64,000 bases of DNA from an uncultured Pelagibacteraceae bacterium (GCA_902586485.1 CACIHO010000005.1:34484-98483); one strand, 5' to 3'; counted from the stretch's first letter, positions 47,277 through 57,548 are shown. A program made the numbers and translations. The notes: generated by a model not told the origin, from the sequence alone.

Positions 47277-50200
47277 TTATATATCTTGAAGAGAATTAAC
47301 TTCTAATTTTTTAGTTTTAAGTGATTTTATTGCTTCCAGACAGGCTTGAGCTGTTGACATATTAGTACAATAAGGAACTTTATTTTTTAATGTCGCTCTT
47401 CTTAAAGCTATAGCATCACTTAAACGGTGTTCACTGTTGCCACCTCCAGTGTTTATCACCAATGCAATCTTTTTAGAGTCTAAAACATCTACTATATGAG
47501 GAGTGCCACTGCTAACTTTATTAATTATTTTACATTTCATACCATGTTTTCGAATATATTCAGCAGTTCCTCTAGTAGCACATAATTTAAACTTAAGTTT
47601 AAGAAGTGCTTTTGCCAAATCTATTCCTTCATCTTTGTGACTATCTTTGAGAGATATAAAAGCTAATCCTTGTTTTGGTAATGAGTTAGCTGCTGCAATC
47701 TGACTTTTGGCAAAAGCCATTCCAAAATTTTTATCAAATCCCATAACTTCCCCAGTTGATTTCATTTCAGGCCCTAACAATAAGTCACTGTTTGGAAATT
47801 TATTAAATGGAAATACAGCTTCTTTAACTGCGTACATACCTTTAGATTTGTCTTTTAAATTAAACTTATATAACTTTTCACCAGCCATTACTCTTGATGC
47901 AATTTTAGCTAGAGGAAGACCTTTTGCTTTTGATACAAAAGGAACTGTTCGACTAGCTCTTGGATTAACTTCAATCACAAAAATTTCATCTTTTTTTATT
48001 GCAAACTGTATATTCATGAAACCTTTTACATTTAAAGCTATAGCAAGTTTTTTAGTTTGATTTTCAATTTCTTTAAGAAGATATGGTTTGATAGATACGG
48101 GGGGAAGGCTACATGCTGAATCTCCTGAATGAATTCCAGCTTCTTCAATATGCTGCATAATTCCTGCAACGTGAACTTGTTTTCCGTCTGAAATGGCATC
48201 CACATCTACTTCCATTGCATGATCGATAAATTTATCAATCAAAATTGGATTTTCTTCTGCAGCTTTAAAAGCCTCTTCAACAAATTTTTTAAGTTGATTT
48301 TTTTCATGAACAATTTCCATTGCTCTTCCACCTAAAACATACGAAGGTCTTACCATTAATGGTAAGCCTATTTTATCTGCAATTTTTATTGCTTGATTAA
48401 ATGTCTTTGCAATTCCACTCTCTGCCTGCTTAAGTTTTAATTTATTTAATAAACTTCTAAATCGGTCTCTATCTTCTGCTAAATCTATAGAAGTATATTG
48501 TGTTCCTAAAATTGGAAGTTTGTTGTCATGTAAAAATTTAGCAAGTTTAATTGGAGTTTGTCCACCAAACTGAGCTATCACTCCTATTAGGTTTCCTTTT
48601 TCTTGTTCTTTTTTAATTATATTAAAAACGTATTCCTCTTTTAAAGGTTCAAAGTATAATCGATCACTCGTATCATAGTCTGTTGATACTGTTTCAGGGT
48701 TACAATTAACCATTATGGTCTCAAAACCTGCATCTTTTAATGAAAAACTTGCCTGGCAACAGCAATAATCAAACTCAATTCCTTGACCTATTCTATTTGG
48801 TCCTCCTCCAAGAATAATTATTTTTTTCTTATTGGATGGATCAGCTTCACATTCTGAGTTAATTGAAAAATTTCTTTGGTAAGTTGAGTACATATAAGGA
48901 GTGAAAGATTTGAATTCAGCTGCACAAGTATCTACTTTTTTATAAACCGGAAGTATTTTAAGTGCTGACCTTTTTCTTCTAACAATTTCTTCAGACGTTT
49001 TAGTTAATTTTGAAAGTTTTTTATCTGAAAATCCTATTGATTTTATTCTATTAAATTCTGCAAAATCTCTAGGAAGTCCTTTAGTTTTTAACTGTGTTTC
49101 ACATTCTACTATCTCTTTAATTTGTTCTAAAAACCAAGGATCAATTTTAGATAAATTATATATTCTCTTTAAGTCTATTTTTTTTCTAATTGCTTCAGCG
49201 ACTAACAATATCTTATTTGGAATAGTTTCTTTAAGTTTCTTTTCAATTTGCTTTTTATTTAAATCAAAAATTCTGTCTAAACCAGAAAAACCTGTTTCAA
49301 GAGACACCAATGCTTTTTGAAGAGACTCTTTAAAGTTTCTTCCAATTGCCATTGCTTCACCTACAGATTTCATAGATGTTCCTAAAGTTGCAGGAGAGGT
49401 TGAAAATTTTTCAAATGTAAATCTTGGAATTTTAGTTACTACATAATCTATACTTGGCTCAAATGATGCTGGGGTAACTTTTGTTATTTCATTTTTTAAT
49501 TCGTCCAGAGTATAGCCAACTGCTAATTTAGCAGCTACTTTCGCAATAGGAAATCCAGTTGCTTTTGATGCAAGTGCTGATGATCTTGATACACGTGGAT
49601 TCATTTCAATGACAACCATTCGACCATTTTTAGGATTGATAGCAAACTGAACATTTGATCCTCCGGTTTCAACTCCAATTTTTCTTAAACACGCAATAGA
49701 TGCATTTCTCATTACTTGGTATTCTTTATCCGTAAGTGTAAGAGCTGGTGCAATTGTTACTGAGTCACCTGTATGAATTCCCATTGGATCTATATTTTCA
49801 ATCGAGCAAATGATGATACAGTTATCTTTCTTATCTCTTACAACCTCCATCTCAAATTCTTTCCAGCCCTCTAAACATTCCTCCACAAGAACTTGGCTTA
49901 CAGGAGACTCGTGCAATCCATTTTTAACAATCTTGAAATAATCTTTTCTAGTTTTGGCTATTCCCCCACCAAGCCCACCAAGTGTAAAAGCAGGTCTTAT
50001 AATTGCAGGTAAACCAATTTTTTTTATTACTTTTGCTGCTTGATTATTATTATTTATGATTTCTGATTTTGGTAAATCTAAACCAATATCTATCATATTT
50101 TTTCTAAATTTCTTTCTATCCTCTGCATTAGAAATTGCTTTAGAATTCGCTCCGATCAACTCAATTTTGTATTTTTTTAGAATTCCTTTTTTCTCTGCTT

Positions 50201-50501
50201 CCATTGCAAGGTTAAGCGCAGTTTGCCCTCCCATTGTTGGAAGGATTGCATCGGGTTTTTCTTTCTTTAGAATTTTTTCTAATACACCTAGTGTAATTGG
50301 TTCAATATAAGTTTTATCCGCAACATCTGGATCAGTCATAATTGTTGCAGGATTTGAATTTATTAAGACTACTTTATAACCCTCATCTTTAAGAGCTTTA
50401 CATGCTTGTGTACCTGAATAATCAAATTCACATGCTTGTCCTATAATTATTGGGCCAGCTCCTACAACTAATATTTTTTTAATATCTTTTCTTTTTGGCA
50501 T
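47277..50501 (-). CDS. carB: Carbamoyl-phosphate synthase large subunit
   Basis: Makes carbamoyl phosphate for arginine and pyrimidine synthesis. The 1074-residue protein has two ATP-grasp halves: the first begins at the N-terminus ([21 protein letters not shown] with [15 protein letters not shown] near residue 175) and the second near residue 560 ([20 protein letters not shown] with [13 protein letters not shown]). The C-terminal allosteric MGS-like domain is present ([13 protein letters not shown] near residue 960). It overlaps carA by 23 bases. Normal length. Confidence 0.98.
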   Translation of the reverse strand: MPKRKDIKKILVVGAGPIIIGQACEFDYSGTQACKALKDEGYKVVLINSNPATIMTDPDVADKTYIEPITLGVLEKILKKEKPDAILPTMGGQTALNLAMEAEKKGILKKYKIELIGANSKAISNAEDRKKFRKNMIDIGLDLPKSEIINNNNQAAKVIKKIGLPAIIRPAFTLGGLGGGIAKTRKDYFKIVKNGLHESPVSQVLVEECLEGWKEFEMEVVRDKKDNCIIICSIENIDPMGIHTGDSVTIAPALTLTDKEYQVMRNASIACLRKIGVETGGSNVQFAINPKNGRMVVIEMNPRVSRSSALASKATGFPIAKVAAKLAVGYTLDELKNEITKVTPASFEPSIDYVVTKIPRFTFEKFSTSPATLGTSMKSVGEAMAIGRNFKESLQKALVSLETGFSGLDRIFDLNKKQIEKKLKETIPNKILLVAEAIRKKIDLKRIYNLSKIDPWFLEQIKEIVECETQLKTKGLPRDFAEFNRIKSIGFSDKKLSKLTKTSEEIVRRKRSALKILPVYKKVDTCAAEFKSFTPYMYSTYQRNFSINSECEADPSNKKKIIILGGGPNRIGQGIEFDYCCCQASFSLKDAGFETIMVNCNPETVSTDYDTSDRLYFEPLKEEYVFNIIKKEQEKGNLIGVIAQFGGQTPIKLAKFLHDNKLPILGTQYTSIDLAEDRDRFRSLLNKLKLKQAESGIAKTFNQAIKIADKIGLPLMVRPSYVLGGRAMEIVHEKNQLKKFVEEAFKAAEENPILIDKFIDHAMEVDVDAISDGKQVHVAGIMQHIEEAGIHSGDSACSLPPVSIKPYLLKEIENQTKKLAIALNVKGFMNIQFAIKKDEIFVIEVNPRASRTVPFVSKAKGLPLAKIASRVMAGEKLYKFNLKDKSKGMYAVKEAVFPFNKFPNSDLLLGPEMKSTGEVMGFDKNFGMAFAKSQIAAANSLPKQGLAFISLKDSHKDEGIDLAKALLKLKFKLCATRGTAEYIRKHGMKCKIINKVSSGTPHIVDVLDSKKIALVINTGGGNSEHRLSDAIALRRATLKNKVPYCTNMSTAQACLEAIKSLKTKKLEVNSLQDI

Positions 50502-51675
50502 TTTTTTTCATGTTGTTAATAAATTCTTGAAACAAATAAACACTATCTTGAGGTCCAGGATTAGATTCTGGATGATATTGAACTGAAAATATTGGTTTAT
50601 TTTTAAGCTTTATTCCTTCAATAGTATTATCAAAAAGAGATTTATGAGTTACTTCAATTTTTTTTGGTAAAGTTTCTTCAACTACTACAAACCCATGATT
50701 TTGACTGGTAATCTCAACCTTGTCATGAACTAAATTTTTAACAGGATGGTTCGCACCTCTATGTCCTAACTTCATTTTTTTTGTTTTCCCACCTAAAGCT
50801 AATGCCAAAATCTGATGGCCTAAACAAATACCAAATATAGGTAAATTATTTTTAATTAGATCATTAATAATTTCTATAGCATATTTCCCTGTTGCAGCTG
50901 GATCACCAGGACCATTTGATAAAAATATTCCATTTGGTTTTAAAGCTAAAATTTTGTGGGCACTGGTTTTACAGGAGACTACTGTAACTTTACAGTTGAA
51001 GTCAGAGAAATATCTTAAGATATTTTTTTTAATTCCATAATCAATTGCAACAACATGAAATGAATTTTTATTATTTTTTTTATATCCAAATTCTTTTTTC
51101 CAGGTTTTAAGACCTTTCCAAATATAATTTTTTTGAGTGGAAACTACTTCTGCAAGATCAAGATTATTTAATCCACTCCATTTGATGGTAGAATTAGTCA
51201 ATTTATTAATATTAAACTTTCCTTTTTTTGAGTAACTAATCGTCCCTTTTGGGGCTCCTTTATCTCTTATAAAGTTTGTGAGGCTTCTGGTGTCTAATCC
51301 AGTAATTCCAACAATTTTATTTTTCTTAAGCCAAGAATCTAAATGCAGGAACGATCTGTAATTTGAGGGTGAAGTTATTTCAGAGTTAATTATTACTCCT
51401 CTTGCCCATATTTTATCGGATTCATGGTCTTCTTTATTAGTTCCAACATTTCCTATATGCGGAAAGGTAAAGTTAATAATTTGACCTGCATATGATGGGT
51501 CAGAGATAATTTCTTGATAGCCTGTTAATGATGTATTAAAGCAAACTTCGCCAGTGGCATTTCCCTGGTAACCAATTCCAATTCCTTTGAATACCTTTTT
51601 ATTTTCGAGAACTAAAACGCCTGTATTGATTTGAGATTTTATTTTTGAGTTAGTTTTTTTTGATTTTTTGTTCAA
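50479..51675 (-). CDS. carA: Carbamoyl-phosphate synthase small subunit
   Basis: Glutamine amidotransferase subunit of 398 residues. N-terminal [20 protein letters not shown] and class I triad: nucleophile Cys in [18 protein letters not shown] near residue 280, His and Glu in [13 protein letters not shown] near residue 362. No ATG precedes the conserved N-terminus; the only start in frame after an upstream stop (TAA) is TTG at 51675. A perfect 12-base palindrome, AACTCATGAGTT, lies at 51680-51691 just upstream. The N-terminus has about 15 extra lysine-rich residues compared with homologues. Confidence 0.95.
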   Translation of the reverse strand: MNKKSKKTNSKIKSQINTGVLVLENKKVFKGIGIGYQGNATGEVCFNTSLTGYQEIISDPSYAGQIINFTFPHIGNVGTNKEDHESDKIWARGVIINSEITSPSNYRSFLHLDSWLKKNKIVGITGLDTRSLTNFIRDKGAPKGTISYSKKGKFNINKLTNSTIKWSGLNNLDLAEVVSTQKNYIWKGLKTWKKEFGYKKNNKNSFHVVAIDYGIKKNILRYFSDFNCKVTVVSCKTSAHKILALKPNGIFLSNGPGDPAATGKYAIEIINDLIKNNLPIFGICLGHQILALALGGKTKKMKLGHRGANHPVKNLVHDKVEITSQNHGFVVVEETLPKKIEVTHKSLFDNTIEGIKLKNKPIFSVQYHPESNPGPQDSVYLFQEFINNMKKNAKKKRY

Positions 51676-51740
51676 TTACAACTCATGAGTTAAAGGTTAA
51701 TACAATAATTGCTTTATTATCGCAACAGAGATGTAATATA

Positions 51741-51793
51741 AAATTGTAAAAAAACAATTTTTCTTTTGAAGAATTTTTTCTTTAAAGTAGATT
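51741..51793 (+). promoter_or_regulatory. Hairpin and candidate promoter upstream of yqeY-dnaG-rpoD
   Basis: A perfect 7-base inverted repeat, AAATTGT / ACAATTT, at 51741-51747 and 51754-51760 with an A6 loop is followed by TTCTTTT. Right after it TTGAAG (51766-51771) and TAGATT (51788-51793) form a candidate sigma-70 promoter with a 16-base spacer. If real, transcription would start at about 51800, leaving almost no leader before the ATG at 51802. Confidence 0.35.
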
Positions 51794-51801
51794 AAAAAAT
51801 T

Positions 51802-52263
51802 ATGTCATTAAAACAGACCATCGAAAACGAATATAAAAATGCATTAAAATCTAAAGATAAAAATAAAATATCAACCTATAGGTTAATATTATCTTCTATT
51901 AAGGATTTGGATATTGTTAACAGATCAGGCCCTAACAAAAAGGAAACTGATGATGAGGACATTAAGAAACTTTTAAAAAAAATGGTTAAACAGCGGGCCG
52001 AATCGATCGATATTTATAAAAAAAATAATAGAACAGATCTTTTAGAGGTTGAACAAAATGAATATGATATTTTAACGAGTTTCTTACCAAAGCAACTTAG
52101 TGAAGAGGAAACTAAGAAAATTTGTGCAGATGTTATTTCGAAAATTGGAGCAAACTCATTAAAAGATATGGGAAAAGTTATGGGCGAACTTAAAAAAACT
52201 CATGTAGACGAAATTGATTTTTCCAAAGCAGGATCATTGATCAAAGAATTATTGAACAAATAA
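51802..52263 (+). CDS. GatB/YqeY domain protein
   Basis: 153-residue protein of the YqeY family, which is related to the tRNA-binding tail domain of GatB. Seen: MSLKQTIENEYKNALKSKDK, TYRLILSSIKDLD near residue 26, and the C-terminal DMGKVMGELKKTHVDEIDFS. In alphaproteobacteria and other bacteria it sits upstream of dnaG and rpoD, as here, where its stop overlaps dnaG by one base. Function not established. Confidence 0.85.
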   Translation: MSLKQTIENEYKNALKSKDKNKISTYRLILSSIKDLDIVNRSGPNKKETDDEDIKKLLKKMVKQRAESIDIYKKNNRTDLLEVEQNEYDILTSFLPKQLSEEETKKICADVISKIGANSLKDMGKVMGELKKTHVDEIDFSKAGSLIKELLNK

Positions 52264-54038
52264 TGAAATACCCGAAAGAGTATCTTGATGAAATTAAAAA
52301 CAGGTTGAAAGTTTCAACAGTAGTATCAAAAACTGTTTCATTAAAAAAAAGAGGTAAAGAGTTTGTTGGTCTATCACCATTTAAAAATGAAAAAACACCA
52401 TCATTTACTATTAATGATGAAAAGGAATTTTATCATTGTTTTGCAACTTCAGAACACGGAAATATTTTTGATTTTGTGATGAAAACTCAAAATTTAAAAT
52501 TTGGTGAAGCAGTTAAATATTTAGCTCAATTAGCAGGGATGCAGCCATATATGTTTTCAAAACAAGATGAAGAAAGAGAAAAAAAATGGAATGAGTATAA
52601 ATCTATTTTTAGTGATTACGTAGACTATTACCATAATGAACTTTTAAAAAATGAAGATTATTCGATTGCTAGAGATTATTTAAAAAATAGATCACTAGGC
52701 AAAGATGAAGTAAAAAAATTTAAAATAGGGTACATAGAAAAAAATCCAAATCTCTATGAAAAATTAAATAAAGATTATAGTGAACAAACTTTAGTAGAAA
52801 CTGGTTTATTCTATTTAGATGAGAAAAAAAAAATCTATGTCGAAAGATTTAGAGGTCGATTAATTTTTCCAATAAATAACATTTCAGGTCAGCCAATAGC
52901 TTTAGGTGGAAGAATAATTGAAAATTTAGATTACTTAGCCAAATATATAAATTCACCTGAAACAAATTTCTTTAAAAAAGGATCAAATTTATATAATTTG
53001 GATCTAGCAAGAAAACTTTCTAATAAAATCGATCACATTTATCTGGTTGAAGGATACATGGATGTTGTAGGTCTTAGTAAAAATGGAATTGATAATGTAG
53101 TAGCAAATCTTGGTACGTCTTTAACTGACAAGCAAATTTTAACTTTAAACCAATTTTTTGATGATATCATAATTTGTTTTGATGGTGATGAAAGTGGATA
53201 TAAAGCTGCTGTTAGAGCTGCTGAAAATTCGATCAAAGAACTAAAACCAGAAAAACAAATTTCATTTTTATTTCTACCAGATAAAGAAGATCCAGATAGC
53301 TATGTTAATAAAAATGGAAAAGCCAATTTTGTAGACTTTACAAAGCAGAGCAAATTATCAATTCATCAATTTATTTTTAGTCATTACAAAAAACAAACAA
53401 AAAACAACCCTTCGTCTATGGCTATTTTTGAGAAAAAACTCAGAAGTATTGCAAATACAATTAAAGATGATTTCATAAAAAAATATGTCCTGGAATACTT
53501 TTTAGAAAAAATTGCTGAGTTAACTCCACATTCTAACCAAAATAATAAAAGATTTTATTCAAAAAAAGCAAAATCTTTAGAAAGTACAAAAAAATATTTT
53601 AATGAAAGTCAGTCTTTGACTGGAGTTGAATTAAAGGAGTTTTCTCTATTGTACCTGGTGATAAATAACCTAGATTTGTTGCAAAAAAATATTCATTTGA
53701 TTGAAAATATTAAATTATTTACTGAGTTAAATAAAAAAATATTTAAAATGATAATTGAAAAATTAAAATCCAGCACACTAGTAGCAGTTCAAGATCTTAA
53801 CTTGGATATTCAATTAACTGAAAAAATAAACAAATTTGCTCCAATTAAACATATTATAAAAAACCAGTCTGATGATGATCAAAAAATAATAGAATTATTA
53901 GAGGATATTTCTAGGGATTTAATGAATTATGATCTTGAGTTCAGAATCCAGGAATTAGAATCGAAGTTTTCAGTGGATATGAGCGAGTCTACATTTAATG
54001 AGCTAAAAGAGCTGAAAAAAAAGCAGAATCTCAATTAA
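52263..54038 (+). CDS. dnaG: DNA primase DnaG, zinc site degenerate
   Basis: Synthesises primers for replication. The 591-residue protein has the N-terminal CHC2 domain region LSPFKNEKTPSFTINDEKEF, the TOPRIM domain with YLVEGYMDVVGLSKNG near residue 260 and FDGDESGYKAAVRA near residue 305, and a helicase-binding C-terminal helical region. In the zinc domain the four expected ligands are Ser38, Lys41, Cys59 and Thr62, so only one cysteine remains. I believe several alphaproteobacterial primases share this, but have not checked. It follows yqeY with a one-base overlap, 67 bases before rpoD. Confidence 0.93.
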   Translation: MKYPKEYLDEIKNRLKVSTVVSKTVSLKKRGKEFVGLSPFKNEKTPSFTINDEKEFYHCFATSEHGNIFDFVMKTQNLKFGEAVKYLAQLAGMQPYMFSKQDEEREKKWNEYKSIFSDYVDYYHNELLKNEDYSIARDYLKNRSLGKDEVKKFKIGYIEKNPNLYEKLNKDYSEQTLVETGLFYLDEKKKIYVERFRGRLIFPINNISGQPIALGGRIIENLDYLAKYINSPETNFFKKGSNLYNLDLARKLSNKIDHIYLVEGYMDVVGLSKNGIDNVVANLGTSLTDKQILTLNQFFDDIIICFDGDESGYKAAVRAAENSIKELKPEKQISFLFLPDKEDPDSYVNKNGKANFVDFTKQSKLSIHQFIFSHYKKQTKNNPSSMAIFEKKLRSIANTIKDDFIKKYVLEYFLEKIAELTPHSNQNNKRFYSKKAKSLESTKKYFNESQSLTGVELKEFSLLYLVINNLDLLQKNIHLIENIKLFTELNKKIFKMIIEKLKSSTLVAVQDLNLDIQLTEKINKFAPIKHIIKNQSDDDQKIIELLEDISRDLMNYDLEFRIQELESKFSVDMSESTFNELKELKKKQNLN

Positions 54039-54105
54039 ACTGACTAAATTAGTAATAGATTTTTATACAATTGACATTATATAAGACTTCTAAACTCAAA
54101 TTATC

Positions 54106-55929
54106 GTGGAAAGAATTATTACAAAATCATTTGCTAGACTTATGGGTCGAGGAACCCATAGAGGTTTTATAACTCATGAAGAATTAAGTAAATCTTTAGG
54201 AAAAAGAAATTTGTCAGATGAAAATTTGGCGCAGGCTTTCATTCATATTTTAGATGAAAATATTTCGCTTGTTGAAAAAAAATCTGATTTTAAGGTTTTA
54301 AGAAAAAAAGAAAATTCCAATAAAGAAGAAGGTAAAACTATTGAAAAAAGTGATGATCCCATAAGAATGTATTTGCGTGAGATGGGTGGAGTTGAATTAC
54401 TTTCAAGAGAGGGTGAAATTGCTATCGCAAAAAGAATTGAAGCTGGAAAAGATGTAATGCTTATTGCACTTTCTCAAAGTCCAATAACTGCTCAACAATT
54501 TTTTGAATGGAATGATCAATTACAAAAAGATGAAATTTTAGTAAGAGAAATTATTGATATAGATACAAATTATATGGAAGATGAGTCAACTGGACCAAGT
54601 GCAAAACAAAAAAATTCAGGTGAAATAGATAAAGAAGATGGTTCATCAGATGATGATGACGATTTTAATCCAACACTCGCTGCAATGGAAACTGAAATTA
54701 AACCAAAGGTCTTAAAAACTGTAAATATACTTACAAAGGAATACACTAAATTAATTAAGTATCAAAAAGAAAAACTAAAATGTGTTTTAAGTTCAGAAAA
54801 TTTTTCTTCGGCAAAAGAAAAAGGATATGAAAAAATAGTTAATGATATATTAGAAAATATTAAATCTCTTCAATTGTCCCCATCAGTTTTAGAGGAACTT
54901 GTGCAGAAACATTATGTAGAAAATAAAAAAATTATATCTTTAGAGGGTAATCTCTTAAGACTTGCAATGGATCAACAAATATCAAGAAATGAATTTATTA
55001 AATTTTATATTGGTAATGAAATTAATCCAAATTTAAAAAAATTTTTAGATACTAACTCAGTTTGGAAACAATTTTTTACTAAAAATAAAGATGAATTTAA
55101 AAATATAAGAGAGAGATTAATTGAAATTAGTCATAAACTTGGAGTCTCAGTTACAGATTTTAAAAAACTTGTAAGTAGAATTCAAAAAGGTGAAAAAGAG
55201 TCAAGAATTGCAAAAAAAGAGATGGTAGAAGCTAATTTAAGATTAGTAATTTCTATTGCAAAAAAATATACAAATAGAGGCCTTCAATTTCTGGATTTAA
55301 TTCAAGAGGGTAATATAGGATTGATGAAAGCAGTAGATAAATTTGAGTATAGAAGAGGGTATAAATTTTCTACTTATGCAACTTGGTGGATTAGACAAGC
55401 AATAACTAGATCAATTGCTGATCAGGCTAGAACTATTCGTATTCCAGTACATATGATAGAAACTATCAATAAAATTGTAAGAACCCAAAGATTAATTTTA
55501 AGCGAGTTCGGTAGAGAAGCAACCCCAGAGGAGCTTGCCAAGAAACTTAGAATGCCACTAGATAAAGTTAGAAAAGTTTTAAAAATTTCAAAAGAACCAG
55601 TTTCATTGGAAAAACCTGTTGGAGACGAAGAAGACAGCAGTTTGGGAGATTTTATTGAGGACACAAAAGCTTTAGCTCCTTTAGAGCAAGCAATAAAATC
55701 AAATTTAGGAGAAGCAACAACTAAAATTTTATCTACACTAACCCCTAGGGAGGAAAGGGTATTGAGAATGAGGTTTGGTGTAGGGATGAATACAGATCAC
55801 ACTTTAGAAGAGGTTGGATTACAGTTTTCTGTAACTAGAGAAAGAATTAGACAGATAGAAGCTAAGGCATTAAGAAAACTAAAGCATCCAAGCAGATCAA
55901 AACAGTTAAAAAGTTTCCTTGAAAGCTAA
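54106..55929 (+). CDS. rpoD: RNA polymerase primary sigma factor
   Basis: Housekeeping sigma-70 factor of 607 residues. GTG start at 54106, chosen because the region 1.1-type N-terminus ([19 protein letters not shown]) begins there. Region 1.2 [20 protein letters not shown] near residue 82, region 2.3/2.4 [19 protein letters not shown] near residue 420 and region 4.2 [19 protein letters not shown] near residue 575 are all clear. A non-conserved acidic insert (residues about 165-195) is usual in proteobacteria. No strong Shine-Dalgarno is seen upstream. The stop is 2 bases before tRNA-Val. Confidence 0.98.
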   Translation: MERIITKSFARLMGRGTHRGFITHEELSKSLGKRNLSDENLAQAFIHILDENISLVEKKSDFKVLRKKENSNKEEGKTIEKSDDPIRMYLREMGGVELLSREGEIAIAKRIEAGKDVMLIALSQSPITAQQFFEWNDQLQKDEILVREIIDIDTNYMEDESTGPSAKQKNSGEIDKEDGSSDDDDDFNPTLAAMETEIKPKVLKTVNILTKEYTKLIKYQKEKLKCVLSSENFSSAKEKGYEKIVNDILENIKSLQLSPSVLEELVQKHYVENKKIISLEGNLLRLAMDQQISRNEFIKFYIGNEINPNLKKFLDTNSVWKQFFTKNKDEFKNIRERLIEISHKLGVSVTDFKKLVSRIQKGEKESRIAKKEMVEANLRLVISIAKKYTNRGLQFLDLIQEGNIGLMKAVDKFEYRRGYKFSTYATWWIRQAITRSIADQARTIRIPVHMIETINKIVRTQRLILSEFGREATPEELAKKLRMPLDKVRKVLKISKEPVSLEKPVGDEEDSSLGDFIEDTKALAPLEQAIKSNLGEATTKILSTLTPREERVLRMRFGVGMNTDHTLEEVGLQFSVTRERIRQIEAKALRKLKHPSRSKQLKSFLES

Positions 55930-55931
55930 AA

Positions 55932-56006
55932 GGGCCGTTAGCTCAATAGTAGAGTACTGCATTGACATTGCAGGGGTAGTTGGAGCGTAACCAACACGGC
56001 CCACCA
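55932..56006 (+). tRNA. tRNA-Val (anticodon GAC) with unusual T and D loops
   Basis: Acceptor GGGCCGT pairs with ACGGCCC, followed by ACCA. Anticodon stem CTGCA/TGCAG, loop TTGACAT with anticodon GAC at 55964-55966. The T-arm is GTTGG/CCAAC but the loop reads AGCGTAA instead of the usual TTCGANN, and the D-loop AATAGTA lacks the GG pair (D-stem GCTC/GAGT). The cloverleaf is otherwise complete at 75 bases. It begins 2 bases after the rpoD stop, so it is probably processed from the rpoD transcript. Confidence 0.88.
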
Positions 56007-56030
56007 ATTTTATTATCTTTAATTGATAAC

Positions 56031-56059
56031 TTGAGGAAAATGATATAACTAATTAATAA
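56031..56059 (+). promoter_or_regulatory. Candidate promoter upstream of the second tRNA
   Basis: TTGAGG at 56031-56036 and TAATAA at 56054-56059 are separated by 17 bases, ending 4 bases before the tRNA at 56064. It could drive the second tRNA independently of rpoD. Moderate consensus match in AT-rich sequence. Confidence 0.4.
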
Positions 56060-56063
56060 TTTT

Positions 56064-56140
56064 GGGCCTGTAGCTCAGTTGGTTAGAGCAGTACACTCAT
56101 AATGTATTGGTCCCAGGTTCGAGTCCTGGCGGGCCCACCA
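56064..56140 (+). tRNA. tRNA with CAT anticodon, probably tRNA-Ile2 (lysidine)
   Basis: 77-base cloverleaf with acceptor GGGCCTG/CGGGCCC, D-arm GCTC/GAGC with loop AGTTGGTTA, anticodon loop CTCATAA (CAT at 56098-56100), T-arm CCAGG/CCTGG with canonical loop TTCGAGT and encoded ACCA. Pairs C4-G69 and C5-G68 and a GGGCCTG 5' end resemble tRNA-Ile and the features TilS is known to use, so a lysidine-modified isoleucine tRNA is more likely than elongator methionine. Elongator Met is the alternative. Confidence 0.8.
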
Positions 56141-56151
56141 AAAAAGTTTTT

Positions 56152-56745
56152 TCAATTGTTAGAGAATTCTTTTAAGGTTTTAAACAAAATATTAATATCT
56201 CCATCATTTGAATTTAAAATTGATGAAAACTCCTCTTTTTGAGTTCTTGCGAGACTTAAACCTTCAATTATCAAATCTCTTATTAATGGATTATCTGGAT
56301 TTTTAGTATATATACGCCAATCAATTTTCACTTCAGGCCTATCAGAGGTTCCAATTAACAAGCTGTTCACAATTGTATAGTTTTTATTCAGTACTTCTTT
56401 ACCTTGGACTTCAATTTCTGGATTAGTGTATTCAGCTAGCCTGCTTGAAAAACTTTTTAAAAAATAAGATTCAAATAATTCTGAATACTTCATTTTTTGA
56501 CTCTCATCTAAATTTTTTCTTGCTGACCCAAGTGAATAAAATCCAACACCTTTAATATCAACAGTCTCTTTAGCTATAATCTTTAATTCACCTATTTTTT
56601 CTTCTTTAGTCATATCTTTAGATAAAATACTAGATGCTCTATTTACTGTAGATTGAACAAATACATCAGGTTCTATTGAATAAGAATTTGTAAAAATTGC
56701 TGTATAAAAAAATAAAACTAATAAAAATTTTCTAAATTTCATCAA
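56152..56745 (-). CDS. mlaC: MlaC-like periplasmic phospholipid-transport protein
   Basis: 197-residue protein of the MlaC/Ttg2D family, which carries phospholipids between the outer and inner membranes. A signal peptide (residues about 1-24, LVLFFYTAIFTNSYS) is followed by KGVGFYSLGSARKNLDESQK near residue 62 and the segment YSELFESYFLKSFSSRLAEY. The next gene upstream is mlaA, 11 bases away, which supports the call. The MlaFED transporter is not in the window. Confidence 0.85.
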   Translation of the reverse strand: MMKFRKFLLVLFFYTAIFTNSYSIEPDVFVQSTVNRASSILSKDMTKEEKIGELKIIAKETVDIKGVGFYSLGSARKNLDESQKMKYSELFESYFLKSFSSRLAEYTNPEIEVQGKEVLNKNYTIVNSLLIGTSDRPEVKIDWRIYTKNPDNPLIRDLIIEGLSLARTQKEEFSSILNSNDGDINILFKTLKEFSNN

Positions 56746-56756
56746 GTTAGTTTAAA

Positions 56757-57548
56757 TTATTGAGTTTCTATCTCTTCCCAATCACTATCGTCTTGAGTTT
56801 CAATAATTTTGTTTGTATTTAGAATCTTCTGCTGTCTATCTTGCAAATATAAACTTTTTACTGATGCGTAAAAATCAATTGAATTTTTTTCTAAATTTTC
56901 TATTGCATCATAGTTTTTTGCTCTAAAATCTACGCCACTTGTAACTCTTGATGCATAATAATCAAAATCACTGAAATGTTGTGTATCGTTTAAAACTGTA
57001 ACATTGTACCAAGCGTCTCCGCCAACTATGTTTGCGACAGAAGCGGTAGCATCTCTAACTGTACTTGGTCCTAAAACTGGTAAAACTAAATAGCAACCAG
57101 GCCCAACGCCCATTGTTGCTAAAGACTGACCATAATCTTCTTTCTCATATTCAGGAAATCCGAAATGTTGAGCTACATCAATAAAACCTAAAATACCAAT
57201 TGTTGTATTAATAACAAACCTACCCGAATTAACACCAGCTTTTTTTAATTCTCCTTGCAAAATATTATTTGGGATTGTTACAAGTGTAGATAGATTATCT
57301 AGAGAGTTGCTCACACCAGTTTTGATTGGAGAGGGTAAGATTCTATACGCACTGGCAACAGGTTTAAATAATATTCCATCTAATGCCTGATTAAAAGCAA
57401 AAGTAGCTCTATTTAAAGTTTCAAAACAGTCTTTAACTTCAGCAGGCTGATTTTTTTTTAAAACTAATTCATTATCAGAACCAGCATTTGAATTAAATGC
57501 TGAAAATAAAAATATAGTTGTTACCAATACTAATTTTTTTAACATCAT
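56757..57548 (-). CDS. mlaA: MlaA/VacJ-like outer-membrane phospholipid-transport protein
   Basis: 263-residue member of the MlaA family: CFETLNRATFAFNQALDGIL near residue 41, SPIKTGVSNSLDNLSTLVTI near residue 72, YGQSLATMGVGPGCYLVLP near residue 140. MlaA normally is a lipoprotein; here the N-terminal signal (ending NSNAGS) has no lipobox cysteine. Paired starts ATGATG occur at the 5' end. A candidate promoter TTTACA (57575-57580) to TATATA (57553-57558), spacing 16, lies upstream on the minus strand. Confidence 0.85.
   Translation of the reverse strand: MMLKKLVLVTTIFLFSAFNSNAGSDNELVLKKNQPAEVKDCFETLNRATFAFNQALDGILFKPVASAYRILPSPIKTGVSNSLDNLSTLVTIPNNILQGELKKAGVNSGRFVINTTIGILGFIDVAQHFGFPEYEKEDYGQSLATMGVGPGCYLVLPVLGPSTVRDATASVANIVGGDAWYNVTVLNDTQHFSDFDYYASRVTSGVDFRAKNYDAIENLEKNSIDFYASVKSLYLQDRQQKILNTNKIIETQDDSDWEEIETQ

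Noticed and set aside
54064..54080. TTGACA at 54071-54076 before rpoD as a promoter
   Set aside because: No -10 element at 16-18 bases; the best hexamer is only 14 bases away.
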